From Pseudanabaena sp. UWO311 (lineage in GTDB: Bacteria; Cyanobacteriota; Cyanobacteriia; Pseudanabaenales; Pseudanabaenaceae), in assembly GCF_006937785.1 (NCBI RefSeq), contig NZ_SJEE01000032.1, forward strand, positions 1 through 61,758: DNA of 61,758 nt, written 5' to 3'. Below the pieces are notes generated by a model that had not been told where the DNA came from, made no database searches, and saw only the letters and a program-made list of their open reading frames with translations. The number at the start of each line of letters is the position of its first letter. Positions within the stretch are counted from its first letter, which is position 1. Shown one piece after another: positions 33,121 to 42,414 of the stretch. A program made the position numbers and the translations under genes.

Positions 33121-34404
33121 ATGACACCTAATCTCTTCTCAATCCTTAATCGACGCAAGTTTATCGGACTCTCTACGCTATTCCTATTAGGTGCTTGTGG
33201 AGCTCAAACCACTCAACCTACAACTTCGGGGAAAAGCAAAATAGTCTTCTGGACAATGCAATTAAAACCGCAGTTTGACAAATACATGACGGACTTGATT
33301 GCGGGATTTGTGAAAGAAAATCCGACAGCTGAAGTGGAATGGGTGGATATTCCTTGGGGAGAGATGGAAACCAAGATTTTGAGTTCAGTAGCAGCAAAGA
33401 CCGCCCCTGATGTCGTGAATCTAAATCCTCAATTTGCATCAAAACTAGCCGAGAAAAAAGCATTAGTGGATATGGGTAAAGTCATCTCTGATGCTGATAA
33501 GGCTAGCTATTTCCCGAACATCTGGAAAGCCAATCAACTTGATAACGTCACTTTTGGGCTGCCTTGGTATGTGGCAACTGATATTACAATTTACAACCGA
33601 TCACTATTTGAAAAAGCTGGCTTAGATCCCGCAAAACCTCCAAAAACCTTTGAAGAACTCGCTAAGGTTTCGGAACAGATTAAAGCGAAAACTGGTAAAT
33701 ATGCTTTTATGCTGACGATGGATGGTGGGCAAGTCCTAGAATCGATGGTACAGATGGGAATGAAGCTGCTGGATGCCAATGGTAAGGCTGCTTTTAATGA
33801 TGCTGCTGGTAAAGCTGCCTTTGACTATTGGGTCAATCTATTTGAGAAACAATTAATTCCTCGCGAAATCTTGACTGAAGGACATCGCAAGGCAGTAGAA
33901 CTATATCAAGCTGGTGAATTAGCGATTTTATTGACTGGACCCCAGTTTCTACAAACGGTGGCTCAGAATGCACCCGAAACCGCTAAAGTAACTGATATTG
34001 GCTCACAAATTACGGGTTCAACGGGTAAAAAGAGCGCAGCAGTGATGAATGTTGCCGTACCAACTACATCCACAAATCAATCTATGGCAGTAAAATTTGC
34101 ACTGTATTTAACCAATGCTGAAAATCAGTTAGCCTTTACAAAAGTAGAGAATCTTTTGCCTTCTACTGTTAAGAGTTCTAGCGATCGCTATTTTACGGAG
34201 GCTGCCAAAGATGCTTCAATCCTTGATCGCGCCAGAGTTATCAGTGCCTCGCAATTGCCTCAATCTGAAGTCTTGATTCCTCCTGCCAAAGATATAGAGA
34301 AACTGCGCAAGATTATTTACGAAGAACTACAACTAGCCATGCTCAAAGAGAAACCTAGCGACAAAGCGATCTCCTCGGCAGCCGAAAAATGGAACTCACT
34401 TTAG
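33121..34404 (+). CDS. ABC transporter extracellular solute-binding lipoprotein (sugar type)
   Basis: Start at ATG 33121 (427 residues); the upstream in-frame ATGs are not preceded by a good RBS. Signal NRRKFIGLSTLFLLGACG has a twin-arginine-like pair and a lipobox LLGAC, so the mature protein is lipid-anchored at the Cys. The body is a family 1 sugar-binding protein (IVFWTMQLKPQFDKYM, APDVVNLNPQFASKLAEKKALVDM, GLPWYVATDITIYNRSLFEKAGLDP, AGELAILLTGPQFL). No permease or ATPase genes follow, so the transporter partners are elsewhere. An intrinsic terminator follows. Confidence 0.9.
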   Translation: MTPNLFSILNRRKFIGLSTLFLLGACGAQTTQPTTSGKSKIVFWTMQLKPQFDKYMTDLIAGFVKENPTAEVEWVDIPWGEMETKILSSVAAKTAPDVVNLNPQFASKLAEKKALVDMGKVISDADKASYFPNIWKANQLDNVTFGLPWYVATDITIYNRSLFEKAGLDPAKPPKTFEELAKVSEQIKAKTGKYAFMLTMDGGQVLESMVQMGMKLLDANGKAAFNDAAGKAAFDYWVNLFEKQLIPREILTEGHRKAVELYQAGELAILLTGPQFLQTVAQNAPETAKVTDIGSQITGSTGKKSAAVMNVAVPTTSTNQSMAVKFALYLTNAENQLAFTKVENLLPSTVKSSSDRYFTEAAKDASILDRARVISASQLPQSEVLIPPAKDIEKLRKIIYEELQLAMLKEKPSDKAISSAAEKWNSL

Positions 34405-34412
34405 AACAAGCG

Positions 34413-34449
34413 CAGCTATTTGCCTAATGCAAATAGCTGTTATTTTTTT
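34413..34449 (+). terminator. Intrinsic terminator after the solute-binding protein
   Basis: CAGCTATTTGC / GCAAATAGCTG hairpin followed by TTATTTTTTT. Confidence 0.85.
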
Positions 34450-34583
34450 CTCAGAATGCTAGAACCGTGGGTAAACCTCCTATAAAAATTCTCCCATTTT
34501 CATTGCGGTTGGCAGCATTGGTAATAATATCAATCCACGAAAGTGTGACAACACTATTTGAGGGTTGCAAATTTAATCGAGCC

Positions 34584-34829
34584 ATGAAGTTTGTGAGCTA
34601 TATACGCAAACATTGTCTACGGATTCCCGAATATAGTTACTTTCGTCAAGTTGGTCTGACGATTGGCTCTGGCACAGTTGAATCTTAGATTCAGCAAATT
34701 GGGCGGCGCATTAAGATTTCTGGTGCTCAATGGAATCATAAAAATATCTCTCAAGTTTTGAAACATCGCTGTGCTTATCTCAATGGTTTTCTTGATTCTC
34801 CTGAGTATATGTACTCAGTACTAAGCTGA
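34584..34829 (+). pseudogene. C-terminal remnant of an ISKra4-type transposase
   Basis: Translation contains IPEYSYFRQVGLTIGSGTVES, then an in-frame TAG (34686-34688), then IQQIGRRIKISGAQWNHKN and LKHRCAYLNGFL. GSGTVES-(T)-IKQI-(x)-RR-(x)-KISGAQW and HRCAYLNG are diagnostic of ISKra4 family transposases. About 80 of the usual 350-500 residues remain, and the stop lies exactly where the family has Thr. Sequence at 34467-34583 may belong to it but is not recognisable. Confidence 0.7.
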
Positions 34830-34858
34830 GATGCTCACCATGCTAAGCGGCGGGTACT

Positions 34859-34918
34859 TTGTCTATTTGGGATTTAAGCGTTAGGTACTACTAAATATTT
34901 TTCTTGACTCTCCCCTAG
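34859..34918 (+). repeat. Element tail shared with 46762-46822
   Basis: TTAGGTACTACTAAATATTT, TTCTTG and CTCTCCCCTAG (with intervening bases) occur here and, inverted, at 46762-46822. GCTAAGCG, the tip of the palindrome attached to the other copy, is present just upstream (34848), but the second palindrome arm is lost. Confidence 0.7.
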
Positions 34919-34940
34919 GGGGATACTGTGTAATCACATT

Positions 34941-35046
34941 TATACCAAAGTACAAAATGGCTTAGCCATTTTGTACTTTGGTATAACCCTTATAGGGTTT
35001 GTTTTTTAATTTACAAAAGTGTGACGACACTTCTGTGAATTGGTAT
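34941..35046 (-). repeat. Three-hairpin composite repeat, copy C (inverted)
   Basis: Hairpin 3 at 34949-34977, middle AACCCTTATAGGGTT, hairpin 1 at 35008-35041 (34 bases). Flanked by TATACC and TTGGTA. It sits immediately before the MerR gene. Confidence 0.85.
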
Positions 35047-35069
35047 TAGAGGTTTATGAGGTCAACGAA

Positions 35070-35882
35070 ATGCTCAAAATTGGAGATTTTTCCAAACTCA
35101 GTCAGGTGTCCATTAAGGCTCTGCGCCTCTACGACGAAATGGGATTACTCAAACCAATCTCAGTCGATCGCTCTTCGGGATATCGGTTTTACTCTGCTAG
35201 CCAATTGCCCCGACTCAATCGCATTATCGCTTTCAAGGATTTAGGATTCACTTTAGAGCAAATTACTCAATTACTCAATGAAGAAGTTTCTCCAGAGCAG
35301 ATACGTGGAATGTTGCGGCTGAAGCAAGCTGATTTGCAACAACAGATTGAGGAAGAACAAGAGAGATTGATGAGAGTAGCAGCCCGACTCAAACAAATTG
35401 AACAGGAGAATGTAATGTCTGACTATGAAGTTGTAATTAAGAAGATAGAACCGATCACGGTTGCTTCAATTCGCGAGATTTTGCCTAATTATTTTGCGAT
35501 CGCAAAGCTTTTTCAAGAGCTATATCAATATCTCGCTCAGCAAGGGCTTACCAAGTTCGATTATGATGCTGGCATCTGGCATGACAATGGTTATAAGGAG
35601 AGCGATGTTGATAGTGAGGCGGTTGTGTCTGTACCTGCTTCGATAAAAGGGAATGAACGCATTAAAGTCTATGAACTTCAAGGATATGATGCGATCGCCT
35701 GTGTGGTTCATCATGGAAGCTACAGCACGCTTAATAAGGGTTATCAACATCTGCTAACTTGGATTGAGAATAACGGCTATCGCTGCATTGGTGCAAACCG
35801 TGAGTTTTACATTGAAGGTGGCGCGGAACTTGATAATGAATCTTATATTACGGAGATTCAGTTCCCAGTCGAAAAAGTATAA
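35070..35882 (+). CDS. MerR family regulator with GyrI-like ligand domain
   Basis: ATG at 35070, 270 residues. N-terminal MerR helix-turn-helix MLKIGDFSKLSQVSIKALRLYDEMGLLKP, wing YRFYSASQLPRLNRIIAFKDLGFTLEQI, a dimerisation coiled coil (to about 125) and a C-terminal GyrI-like domain (YEVVIKKIEPITVASIREILPNY, YELQGYDAIACVVHHGSY). This is the BmrR-type plan: an activator that senses hydrophobic cations or drugs. No dedicated target gene adjoins it. Confidence 0.92.
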   Translation: MLKIGDFSKLSQVSIKALRLYDEMGLLKPISVDRSSGYRFYSASQLPRLNRIIAFKDLGFTLEQITQLLNEEVSPEQIRGMLRLKQADLQQQIEEEQERLMRVAARLKQIEQENVMSDYEVVIKKIEPITVASIREILPNYFAIAKLFQELYQYLAQQGLTKFDYDAGIWHDNGYKESDVDSEAVVSVPASIKGNERIKVYELQGYDAIACVVHHGSYSTLNKGYQHLLTWIENNGYRCIGANREFYIEGGAELDNESYITEIQFPVEKV

Positions 35883-35890
35883 TTCAAAAC

Positions 35891-35935
35891 CCAAAAGATA
35901 AGTGGCGGCGCGAAGCGCCGCCACTTATCTTTTGG
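35891..35935. terminator. Triloop hairpin between convergent genes
   Basis: 21+3+21 perfect hairpin, GC-GAA-GC tip, flanked by AAAACC and GGATT. Confidence 0.85.
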
Positions 35936-35950
35936 ATTAAGCAAAATAAG

Positions 35951-38500
35951 TCAAGAGAATAAATCTTTGAGAAAGAGCGATATCTCTGCCCGATCGCTGA
36001 CATTGAAGAAATCAAGAGGAACCACTCCATCCAAGTGCCGACTGACCACACTAAAGCCCAGCCTAGCCCTGCGATAGTTAATCACTAAAGGACTATTAGC
36101 TTGCAAAGGTAAACGCAGCCAAGCATCAAAATTAGGAGCTTGCGCCATGCGATCGCTCATCGCTTTGACGGTTGCAACTGAACGAGCGTCAGGCAAACTT
36201 CGCGTAGCAAATACATAGGCGCGTTCCAGTAGCTTGTCACGCAAGTTGGGATTTAACCAAGCTGAAATCACCATTTCTAAAGGGGTTTGAGGATTTTGCT
36301 TGACCGATTGCAGAGCCTGAGTCTCATTAGCGATCGCATTAGCTAGTAAAACTGCCGTGGAATAGCCTGTTTGTTTAAGTTCGACCACTGCATTAGGATT
36401 GCCATTCCACCATCTCAGAGCCGCAAGATTTGTTGCTTTATTGGGGTTATTGCGATAGTTGTTTTCCAGATTAGCTAATACTTGCGGGTAAAGGTTGTGA
36501 AAGGGGGGATCTTTCCAAATTGGGCTAGTAATAAAAATAGGATCGTTAATTACTTCAGTCGTCATAGCCGCAAGCCCTTCGACATTTTTTCCTTGACGTA
36601 ATAGACTCACGCCTAAACCGAAGGAAAGCGATCGCTTATTGGGAACTAGCTGCAAACCGCGTCGAAAATAAGCTTCTGCGTCTTGAGCCGATTTCTCGGT
36701 AGAGTCTTGCCGCAGGCTAAGCCAAGCGGCGGCATTATATCCAGCTTCATTATTAGGATTAGTCGCGATCGCTGTTTTAATCCATGTCAAGCCTTCTTTT
36801 TGCCATGCAGATGATTGTGGCAAATTCGGATAATTAACCGCAAGATCTGCTAAATTCCATCCCAATTGATAGGGATAGTAAGGCTCCCAAGGTGCAAATT
36901 GATGGGCAAATTTGAGCCGATCTTGGAATTTATCAATCGCCGCGATCGCTTCGGGTAAGATTTCCTGTTTTCCTGTCGCTAAATCTTCTTTGGCTCTTGA
37001 TAAATAGATAAAGCCCACATTTGAAGCTTGCCAAGCCATGTTTACAGGAACGAGCCATGCGATCGCGGCTATCAAATAGACGGTGGCAATAGTTGCTAAC
37101 CAGAGGCGCGGTTGCCTTTGATAACCAAGGCTGATCAATTCGCCCGTATGTCTTTGCCCTAAATAAGCCAGACAAGCAAATACAATCACTAAGCTGCCAC
37201 TAATTGCAGGAACATCAAGCTGATAGTCAGTAATCGCTAACATGCCATAACCAATCACACTGCCAAATAATCCATAGGCGATCGCCTGCTCTTGTGGATT
37301 ATTCTTCCAAGTGCGAGATTTATGTAATTTGATAAATAGGGCAACGATCGCCACTAATAAAAACACAAATGTAATTACTGCACCAATTCCCAGTTCTGCC
37401 CAAAGATGCACAGGTGTACTATGTAACTGAAATAAAAGCTCAGCTTCTCGTCCTGCCCATTGCGGACGATATTGCTGATAGAGCATAATTGCTGAGCCTG
37501 CGCCTGCACCAAACAACCAATGATCTAAGCCAATTCTCCAGCCCACATCCGCCGCGATCGCTCTAAATAGCAATTCACCTGATCCTTGGGTAGGATTTGC
37601 AGAACTAGTAACTAATCCTGAAATTAGCGATCTCAGGCGATTGTTGGTAGAAATTAAAAATGCTAGTAAGGCGATCGCGCCACCGCTGCCGAAAGCAACT
37701 AACCAACGATTACCTTTGCTCCGTAATAAAGCCACCATAATTCCATACAAAACTAATGCTCCCAGCCCCAAAAATCCGCCCCGCGAACTGGTAGTGTACA
37801 AATCAATTAAACCTAAACCGATCGCAGTTAGCCATAGCGATCGCCACATTCCCTTTTGGGCGATCGCCAAACTTGCAAAAATCGGTAAAACCAACATCAG
37901 AAATCCCGCCACATAATTCTGATGTCCCATTGGAGCCCAATTACGAGATTGCAAATCCGAAAAATCGTAACTAAGATTTAATCCCCATTGATTTAGCTTG
38001 GCAAAATTATTTAATTGTGGCAGCCATGTCTGAGTGATCCACAAGAATAAACTTGACATAATCACCACAAATCCTAATAAGCCTTGAAAGCGCAAAATTG
38101 GCAAAACTGCTGACAATTTCTCTCCCGCCGAAGGCGGGAGAGAAATTGATTGGGGTGATTCTCTATGCAAAAAATTATTAGTTACATACAACGCAATAAA
38201 ATAGCCAAAAGCTGTCAGGCTATACCACATACCTTGATTGGGAAAGCGCGAGAACATTGTCGATAGGCACAGGGTTACCAAGCCAGCACCGATCGCCCAG
38301 TCAAAGCCACTACCTAATAAATAAAATGGTTTCTCGCGCCGCCATAAATTTAGCAACCCCGCGATCGCAAAGCATAGCAATCCCATTTGCCACAGCAAGA
38401 TCCAAGGGAAAGCAACCATCTGCGAACTACTATCGGGTAGTAGGGTAAATAAAATATAGGCGGCGATGCCTAACTGGACGACTAACCGACCTGTACTCAT
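35951..38500 (-). CDS. O-antigen ligase/polymerase family membrane protein with TPR-like C-terminus
   Basis: ATG at 38500, 849 residues. The first about 480 residues have 12-13 membrane spans and the Wzy_C-type loop (SSRGGFLGLGALVLYG, GAGAGSAIMLYQQYRPQWAGREAELLFQLHSTPVHLWAELG), the O-antigen ligase/polymerase and IctB-like signature. The C-terminal 350 residues are helical with repeat-like units (QLGWNLADLAVNYP, AGYNAAAWLSLRQD, AEAYFRRGLQLVPN, LGVSLLRQG), consistent with TPRs on the outer side. Likely transfers or polymerises surface polysaccharide; exact substrate unknown. Confidence 0.82.
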   Translation of the reverse strand: MSTGRLVVQLGIAAYILFTLLPDSSSQMVAFPWILLWQMGLLCFAIAGLLNLWRREKPFYLLGSGFDWAIGAGLVTLCLSTMFSRFPNQGMWYSLTAFGYFIALYVTNNFLHRESPQSISLPPSAGEKLSAVLPILRFQGLLGFVVIMSSLFLWITQTWLPQLNNFAKLNQWGLNLSYDFSDLQSRNWAPMGHQNYVAGFLMLVLPIFASLAIAQKGMWRSLWLTAIGLGLIDLYTTSSRGGFLGLGALVLYGIMVALLRSKGNRWLVAFGSGGAIALLAFLISTNNRLRSLISGLVTSSANPTQGSGELLFRAIAADVGWRIGLDHWLFGAGAGSAIMLYQQYRPQWAGREAELLFQLHSTPVHLWAELGIGAVITFVFLLVAIVALFIKLHKSRTWKNNPQEQAIAYGLFGSVIGYGMLAITDYQLDVPAISGSLVIVFACLAYLGQRHTGELISLGYQRQPRLWLATIATVYLIAAIAWLVPVNMAWQASNVGFIYLSRAKEDLATGKQEILPEAIAAIDKFQDRLKFAHQFAPWEPYYPYQLGWNLADLAVNYPNLPQSSAWQKEGLTWIKTAIATNPNNEAGYNAAAWLSLRQDSTEKSAQDAEAYFRRGLQLVPNKRSLSFGLGVSLLRQGKNVEGLAAMTTEVINDPIFITSPIWKDPPFHNLYPQVLANLENNYRNNPNKATNLAALRWWNGNPNAVVELKQTGYSTAVLLANAIANETQALQSVKQNPQTPLEMVISAWLNPNLRDKLLERAYVFATRSLPDARSVATVKAMSDRMAQAPNFDAWLRLPLQANSPLVINYRRARLGFSVVSRHLDGVVPLDFFNVSDRAEISLFLKDLFS

Positions 38501-38591
38501 AAGATTTGGTAGACCAATTTCGCAAAACAATCAGTGACTAATAGACTTAAATTATGTCAGTAATTCATATTAAGTAGGCGCAATTAAATAT

Positions 38592-38648
38592 AAAACCCAA
38601 AGAAGCTGATTCGCCCGCGAAGCGGGCGAATCAGCTTCTTTGGGTTTT
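38592..38648. repeat. Perfect triloop palindrome between divergent genes
   Basis: 27+3+27 with GC-GAA-GC tip. It lies between the start of the O-antigen ligase gene (38500) and that of the GAF protein (38754), so it is not a terminator of either. Confidence 0.92.
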
Positions 38649-38753
38649 GGTTTTTATGAAAACGATGTACTTATGAAATCGAATTTTAAATTTTACAGGT
38701 ACAGAAAATCTTAAAATAGAGGCATTATGTAGATCGCTGATACTTTACAACTT

Positions 38754-39962
38754 ATGAATGGGGCTTCCACATTTTTTGACCCTAGTGACAAGATAGAGAG
38801 TGGATCAATTGTTACAGCAATGTTTTCCAGCAATAGTCCTGAAGAGTTATTAAAAATTTTTTTAACTAGCCTTGGCGAGCGTTTAACAGTTAGCCGAGTC
38901 GCAATTTATCAATTGACCAATCAAAATGAGGGAATTATCTTAGTAGAGGCAATTTCGCCTAATACCCAGAATATTAAAAACCAAATATATCCAATCTCTT
39001 GTTTTGGAGTGGATTCTTTGCAAATATATAGCCGTAATCGCACTGTCGAACTGTCAGATATTAATCAAATATCTGAGCTAAAAAAACTACATCAATGTTG
39101 GCAAAAGACTCAGGTTAAAGCAATGATGTCAGCTCCGATTTTATTCAATTCCTTGACGGAATTTGACAAAATCTGGGGATTATCATTTGTCCAACAATGC
39201 GATCGTACAAGACAATGGCAACCTCAAGAAGCATATTTCTTGTATGAGTTATCACAAGTTTTAGGTCAATGTTTACAGTCTTGGGAATTAAGTTTGCGAT
39301 CGCTCACACCCTCACAATCGTTACTTGCAAGTCAATCGTCACCTGAGAAAATTCCATCTGGGGATAATCAGTCTTTGGAAGAATTCCATGATCAAGAAGA
39401 ATTTTTCGTCAAAAGAGTGGAACTATCTAAAGAACTAGAAGCTAAATCAGCTGAAACTCATCCAATGCTAGATGAGATTGCGGTATCCAAAGACTTCATT
39501 TTATTTGATGGGGATACAAATGAGATTCTGGATAGAAGTCTTATCAAAAATAGTGAAACTTCTATTAATCAAGCCATCAATATTGCTATGCAAAAACTAG
39601 ATCAAAAAATCCAATATCAATCTAGTTCTTATCCTCGTGACTTTTCACAAATAAATGCTCCACAAGAAGCCTATGGTGTTGATTTGGAATCCATAACCAT
39701 CGAAGATGTGCTAGAAAGTTGTGCTCAAGGGATAACCTCAGATCAAACACAGACAAAAGTTGATTATTTGCAACAAAGGGTTGGCGAACTGGTAGAAAGT
39801 ATGCAACAAAAGCTAGATGAAATTGCTTTACTTCAGCAACAAGTTCAAGAATTAACGGCATCTCAACAAGAATTTCGGCAAATATTGCTAGATTTACAAT
39901 CAGAAAATTTAACCCGAAGTATCAGAGATACTGTTATCAAGATGTATCGATCTCTTTCATAA
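38754..39962 (+). CDS. GAF-domain protein with C-terminal coiled coil
   Basis: 402 residues. The N-terminal about 180 residues form a GAF domain (SPEELLKIFLTSLGERLTVSRVAIYQL, VKAMMSAPILF, IWGLSFVQQCDRTRQWQPQEAYFLYELSQVL), then an acidic, Ser/Gln-rich linker and a final coiled coil (DYLQQRVGELVESMQQKLDEIALLQQQVQEL). No conserved chromophore Cys (C-H or CxxxH) is apparent, and no kinase or cyclase domain follows. Role unknown; probably a signalling partner or assembly scaffold. Confidence 0.75.
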   Translation: MNGASTFFDPSDKIESGSIVTAMFSSNSPEELLKIFLTSLGERLTVSRVAIYQLTNQNEGIILVEAISPNTQNIKNQIYPISCFGVDSLQIYSRNRTVELSDINQISELKKLHQCWQKTQVKAMMSAPILFNSLTEFDKIWGLSFVQQCDRTRQWQPQEAYFLYELSQVLGQCLQSWELSLRSLTPSQSLLASQSSPEKIPSGDNQSLEEFHDQEEFFVKRVELSKELEAKSAETHPMLDEIAVSKDFILFDGDTNEILDRSLIKNSETSINQAINIAMQKLDQKIQYQSSSYPRDFSQINAPQEAYGVDLESITIEDVLESCAQGITSDQTQTKVDYLQQRVGELVESMQQKLDEIALLQQQVQELTASQQEFRQILLDLQSENLTRSIRDTVIKMYRSLS

Positions 39963-39964
39963 AT

Positions 39965-40001
39965 ACTAGAAGAGACGGCGCTTTGCGCCGTCGCTTCTAG
40001 T
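39965..40001. terminator. Bidirectional hairpin with GC-TTT-GC tip
   Basis: ACTAGAAG-GACGGCGC arms with one mismatch, between convergent genes; its right end touches the stop codon of the next gene. Confidence 0.75.
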
Positions 40002-40198
40002 TAATTGCGAGTTACGACTGCCTCAATATGGGCAGTTTGAGTTTTGAGATTTGTCGCTGCATCAACTTTGCTATCGACAGAGGCGATTGCCCAGCGCAAT
40101 GGTTCGCCATGCTTGGCTAACTCTTGCTCGACACTTTTAGCGATCTCTTCTTGATTTTCGTTAATCTCAATTTCCGCAGTAATAAAATGAGTAGTCAT
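40001..40198 (-). CDS. Small conserved cyanobacterial protein
   Basis: ATG at 40198, 65 residues: TTHFITAEIEINENQEEIAKSVEQELAKHGEPLRWAIASVD followed by THIEAVVTRN-like end. Two strands and a helix, no motif I recognise. It is divergent from pdhA and may share its control region (40199-40366). Confidence 0.6.
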   Translation of the reverse strand: MTTHFITAEIEINENQEEIAKSVEQELAKHGEPLRWAIASVDSKVDAATNLKTQTAHIEAVVTRN

Positions 40199-40366
40199 TT
40201 TGGTTGATTTTCTAATTGAATTTGATGGATAGAATTTTACAGCGCATTGAACCTCAAAAAAGTAAAGCCACAACTCTATGAATAGGGTTTGTCTCTGTAC
40301 CGCTATCGACATTCACTGCTAGACTAAAAAAAGAAAAATTTAACGATTAGCACACCTATTGAATCG

Positions 40367-41395
40367 ATGCCTCAAGACACTGTTGCGACTGTTTCGACTT
40401 CTGCACCCAATATCACCACAGACGAAGCCCTAATTGTCTACGAAGACATGGTACTGGGGCGTACTTTTGAAGATAAGTGCGCTGAAATGTATTATCGCGG
40501 AAAAATGTTTGGGTTTGTGCATTTGTATAACGGTCAAGAAGCCGTCGCTAGCGGCGTAATTAAAGCAATGCGCCCTGATGACTATGTATGCAGTACCTAC
40601 CGTGACCATGTTCATGCTTTGAGCGCAGGTGTTACCGCTAACGAAGTCATGGCAGAACTTTTTGGTAAAGAGACAGGATGTAGTAAGGGGCGTGGCGGCT
40701 CGATGCATATTTTCTCAGCCAAGAATAACTTTTTGGGTGGATATGCCTTTGTAGCTGAAGGAATTCCCGTCGCATCGGGAGCAGCATTTCAGTCAAAATA
40801 TCGTCGCGAAGTGATGGGCGATCCTAATGCCGACCAAGTAACGGCTTGCTTCTTTGGAGATGGGGCTAGCAACAATGGTCAATTCTTTGAAACTTTGAAT
40901 ATGGCAGCTTTGTGGAAGTTGCCAATTATTTTTGTAATTGAAAATAATGATTGGGCGATCGGTATGAAACATCATCGCGCTACTTCTGATGTCAGGATTC
41001 ACAAGAAAGCTGAAGCATTTGGAATTCCTGGGTTTGAAGTGGATGGGATGGATGTCATGGCAGTCCGCGAAAGAACCCAAGAGGCTATCCGTCGTGGTCG
41101 TGCGGGTGAAGGCCCTACAGTTTTAGAATGTATGACCTATCGCTTTAGAGGTCACTCTCTGGCTGACCCCGATGAGTTGCGGAGCAAGGAAGACAAAGAT
41201 AAATGGTTTGGTCGCGATCCAATCAAAATCTTTGCGAGCCGTCTTCTGGAGCATGGGTTGGTGGAAGAAGCTCAACTGAAGGCGATCGATAAGAAGATTC
41301 GTGATGTGGTCGAAGAATGTGTCCGCTTTGCAGAGACTTCTCCTGAACCCGATCCTAAGGATTTATTCCGCTATCAGTTTGCCGAAGATGAATAA
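40367..41395 (+). CDS. pdhA: Pyruvate dehydrogenase E1 component, alpha subunit
   Basis: 342 residues. TPP-binding [48 protein letters not shown], the phosphorylation-loop equivalent [16 protein letters not shown]. With the beta subunit, E2 and E3 it converts pyruvate to acetyl-CoA. The beta subunit gene is not adjacent, as is common in cyanobacteria. Confidence 0.95.
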   Translation: MPQDTVATVSTSAPNITTDEALIVYEDMVLGRTFEDKCAEMYYRGKMFGFVHLYNGQEAVASGVIKAMRPDDYVCSTYRDHVHALSAGVTANEVMAELFGKETGCSKGRGGSMHIFSAKNNFLGGYAFVAEGIPVASGAAFQSKYRREVMGDPNADQVTACFFGDGASNNGQFFETLNMAALWKLPIIFVIENNDWAIGMKHHRATSDVRIHKKAEAFGIPGFEVDGMDVMAVRERTQEAIRRGRAGEGPTVLECMTYRFRGHSLADPDELRSKEDKDKWFGRDPIKIFASRLLEHGLVEEAQLKAIDKKIRDVVEECVRFAETSPEPDPKDLFRYQFAEDE

Positions 41396-41425
41396 AAAAA
41401 GGAGTCGCTTTGCGACTCTTTTTTT
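41394..41425 (+). terminator. Terminator of pdhA, GC-TTT-GC tip
   Basis: AAAAAAAGGAGTCGC / GCGACTC hairpin followed by eight T. Confidence 0.85.
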
Positions 41426-41429
41426 AGAT

Positions 41430-41468
41430 AAAAGAGAATGGCAGTGCTTTGCGCCGCCATTCTCTTTT
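41430..41468. repeat. Second triloop hairpin after pdhA
   Basis: AAAAGAGAATGGC / GCCATTCTCTTTT arms, GC-TTT-GC tip with a mismatched pair inside. Confidence 0.75.
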
Positions 41469-41469
41469 T

Positions 41470-41573
41470 ACAGCAATTGCCGATCAAACGAACCACAATA
41501 CACTTTTTGAAAGCGTTGCTTCGCAACGCTTTCAAAAAGTGTATTGGTTTGGTTTTGAGCGCAAAGCGCTGTA
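41470..41573 (+). repeat. acagcaa-type element, copy K1 (most complete)
   Basis: ACAGCAATTGCCGATCAAAC at the left, GAGCGCAAAGCGCTGTA at the right, hairpin 41497-41545 with AATACACTTTTTGAAAGCG arms and GC-TTC-GC tip. The element nests a triloop palindrome between conserved ends. Confidence 0.8.
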
Positions 41574-41588
41574 GTTTTTACAAAACAG

Positions 41589-42350
41589 CTATAGCTTGCA
41601 GCGAGATATTTGAGCTTGTTCCCAATCCACATCATTTGTAATTGCATGGGAAAAATCACAATTAACTAAGTTTGCCTTGTGAAAAGAGGCTTTAGTTAGA
41701 TTTGCATACTGAAATCTTGTCCCAATCATTGTTCGTGATGTATTAATTGTGAGGCGAAACAAATAAAGACTTCCAAAAATTTGTAATGGCTCGATCGCTA
41801 AGAATGTTAGTAGCGCTGTAAAACTATTAAACCTTAATAAGCCAATAATCGCATTAAATGCACCAGCAACTAAGATTTTTGTGAATGTTGAACCAAAGAA
41901 ACCAAATAAAAAGGCAACGATCAACGAGATGGTAGTCGCTATGAAAGTTCCTTTTCTACCAGTGAAGGTAAAGCTGCTAGCTGTGAAAGCGATCGCAAAA
42001 CAAACAGAAAATACCACGATTGCGATGATCGCTACCCAATAGACTGTTGCACGATCAATTCTTGCTGCACCAAAAATGAAAGCGATCGTAAATGAGATCA
42101 GTAATATTGTGGCAATCATTGCTGTACCAGCAAACATTAGCGCCATTACAAACGCTGCCATACTGGCGATTACATTTTGACGTTGGCTTGCCCCCGTTCG
42201 TACATTCGCAAAATTAGCCGATTTAAGTTGAGAACGATAAAAGTCACATCCACGAATATCTGCGCCGCTAAAATCAGCACCGACTAAATTTTTACCTTTA
42301 AACGAGCGATCGCGCAAATCTTGATTTGCAAAGTTGAGGCTTTGACTCAT
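41589..42350 (-). CDS. Pentapeptide-repeat membrane protein
   Basis: Start at ATG 42350, 253 residues. Pentapeptide units at both ends (FANQDLRDRSFKGKNLVGADFSGADIRGCDFYRSQLKSANFAN near the N-terminus; YANLTKASFHKANLVNCDFSHA near the C-terminus) enclose about five or six membrane spans. This split arrangement is found in a group of cyanobacterial low-complexity membrane proteins of unknown function. Possibly co-transcribed with nadK upstream (64 bases), although a hairpin lies between. Confidence 0.78.
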   Translation of the reverse strand: MSQSLNFANQDLRDRSFKGKNLVGADFSGADIRGCDFYRSQLKSANFANVRTGASQRQNVIASMAAFVMALMFAGTAMIATILLISFTIAFIFGAARIDRATVYWVAIIAIVVFSVCFAIAFTASSFTFTGRKGTFIATTISLIVAFLFGFFGSTFTKILVAGAFNAIIGLLRFNSFTALLTFLAIEPLQIFGSLYLFRLTINTSRTMIGTRFQYANLTKASFHKANLVNCDFSHAITNDVDWEQAQISRCKL

Positions 42351-42367
42351 AGCGCCTGTAATAAATT

Positions 42368-42412
42368 CATAAAGGTTATATAGACGCAAAACATCTACAT
42401 AACCTTTATGAA
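42368..42412. terminator. Hairpin between nadK and the pentapeptide gene
   Basis: TCATAAAGGTTAT / ATAACCTTTATGA arms, 13 bp, no T-run. Confidence 0.55.
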
Positions 42413-42414
42413 TT

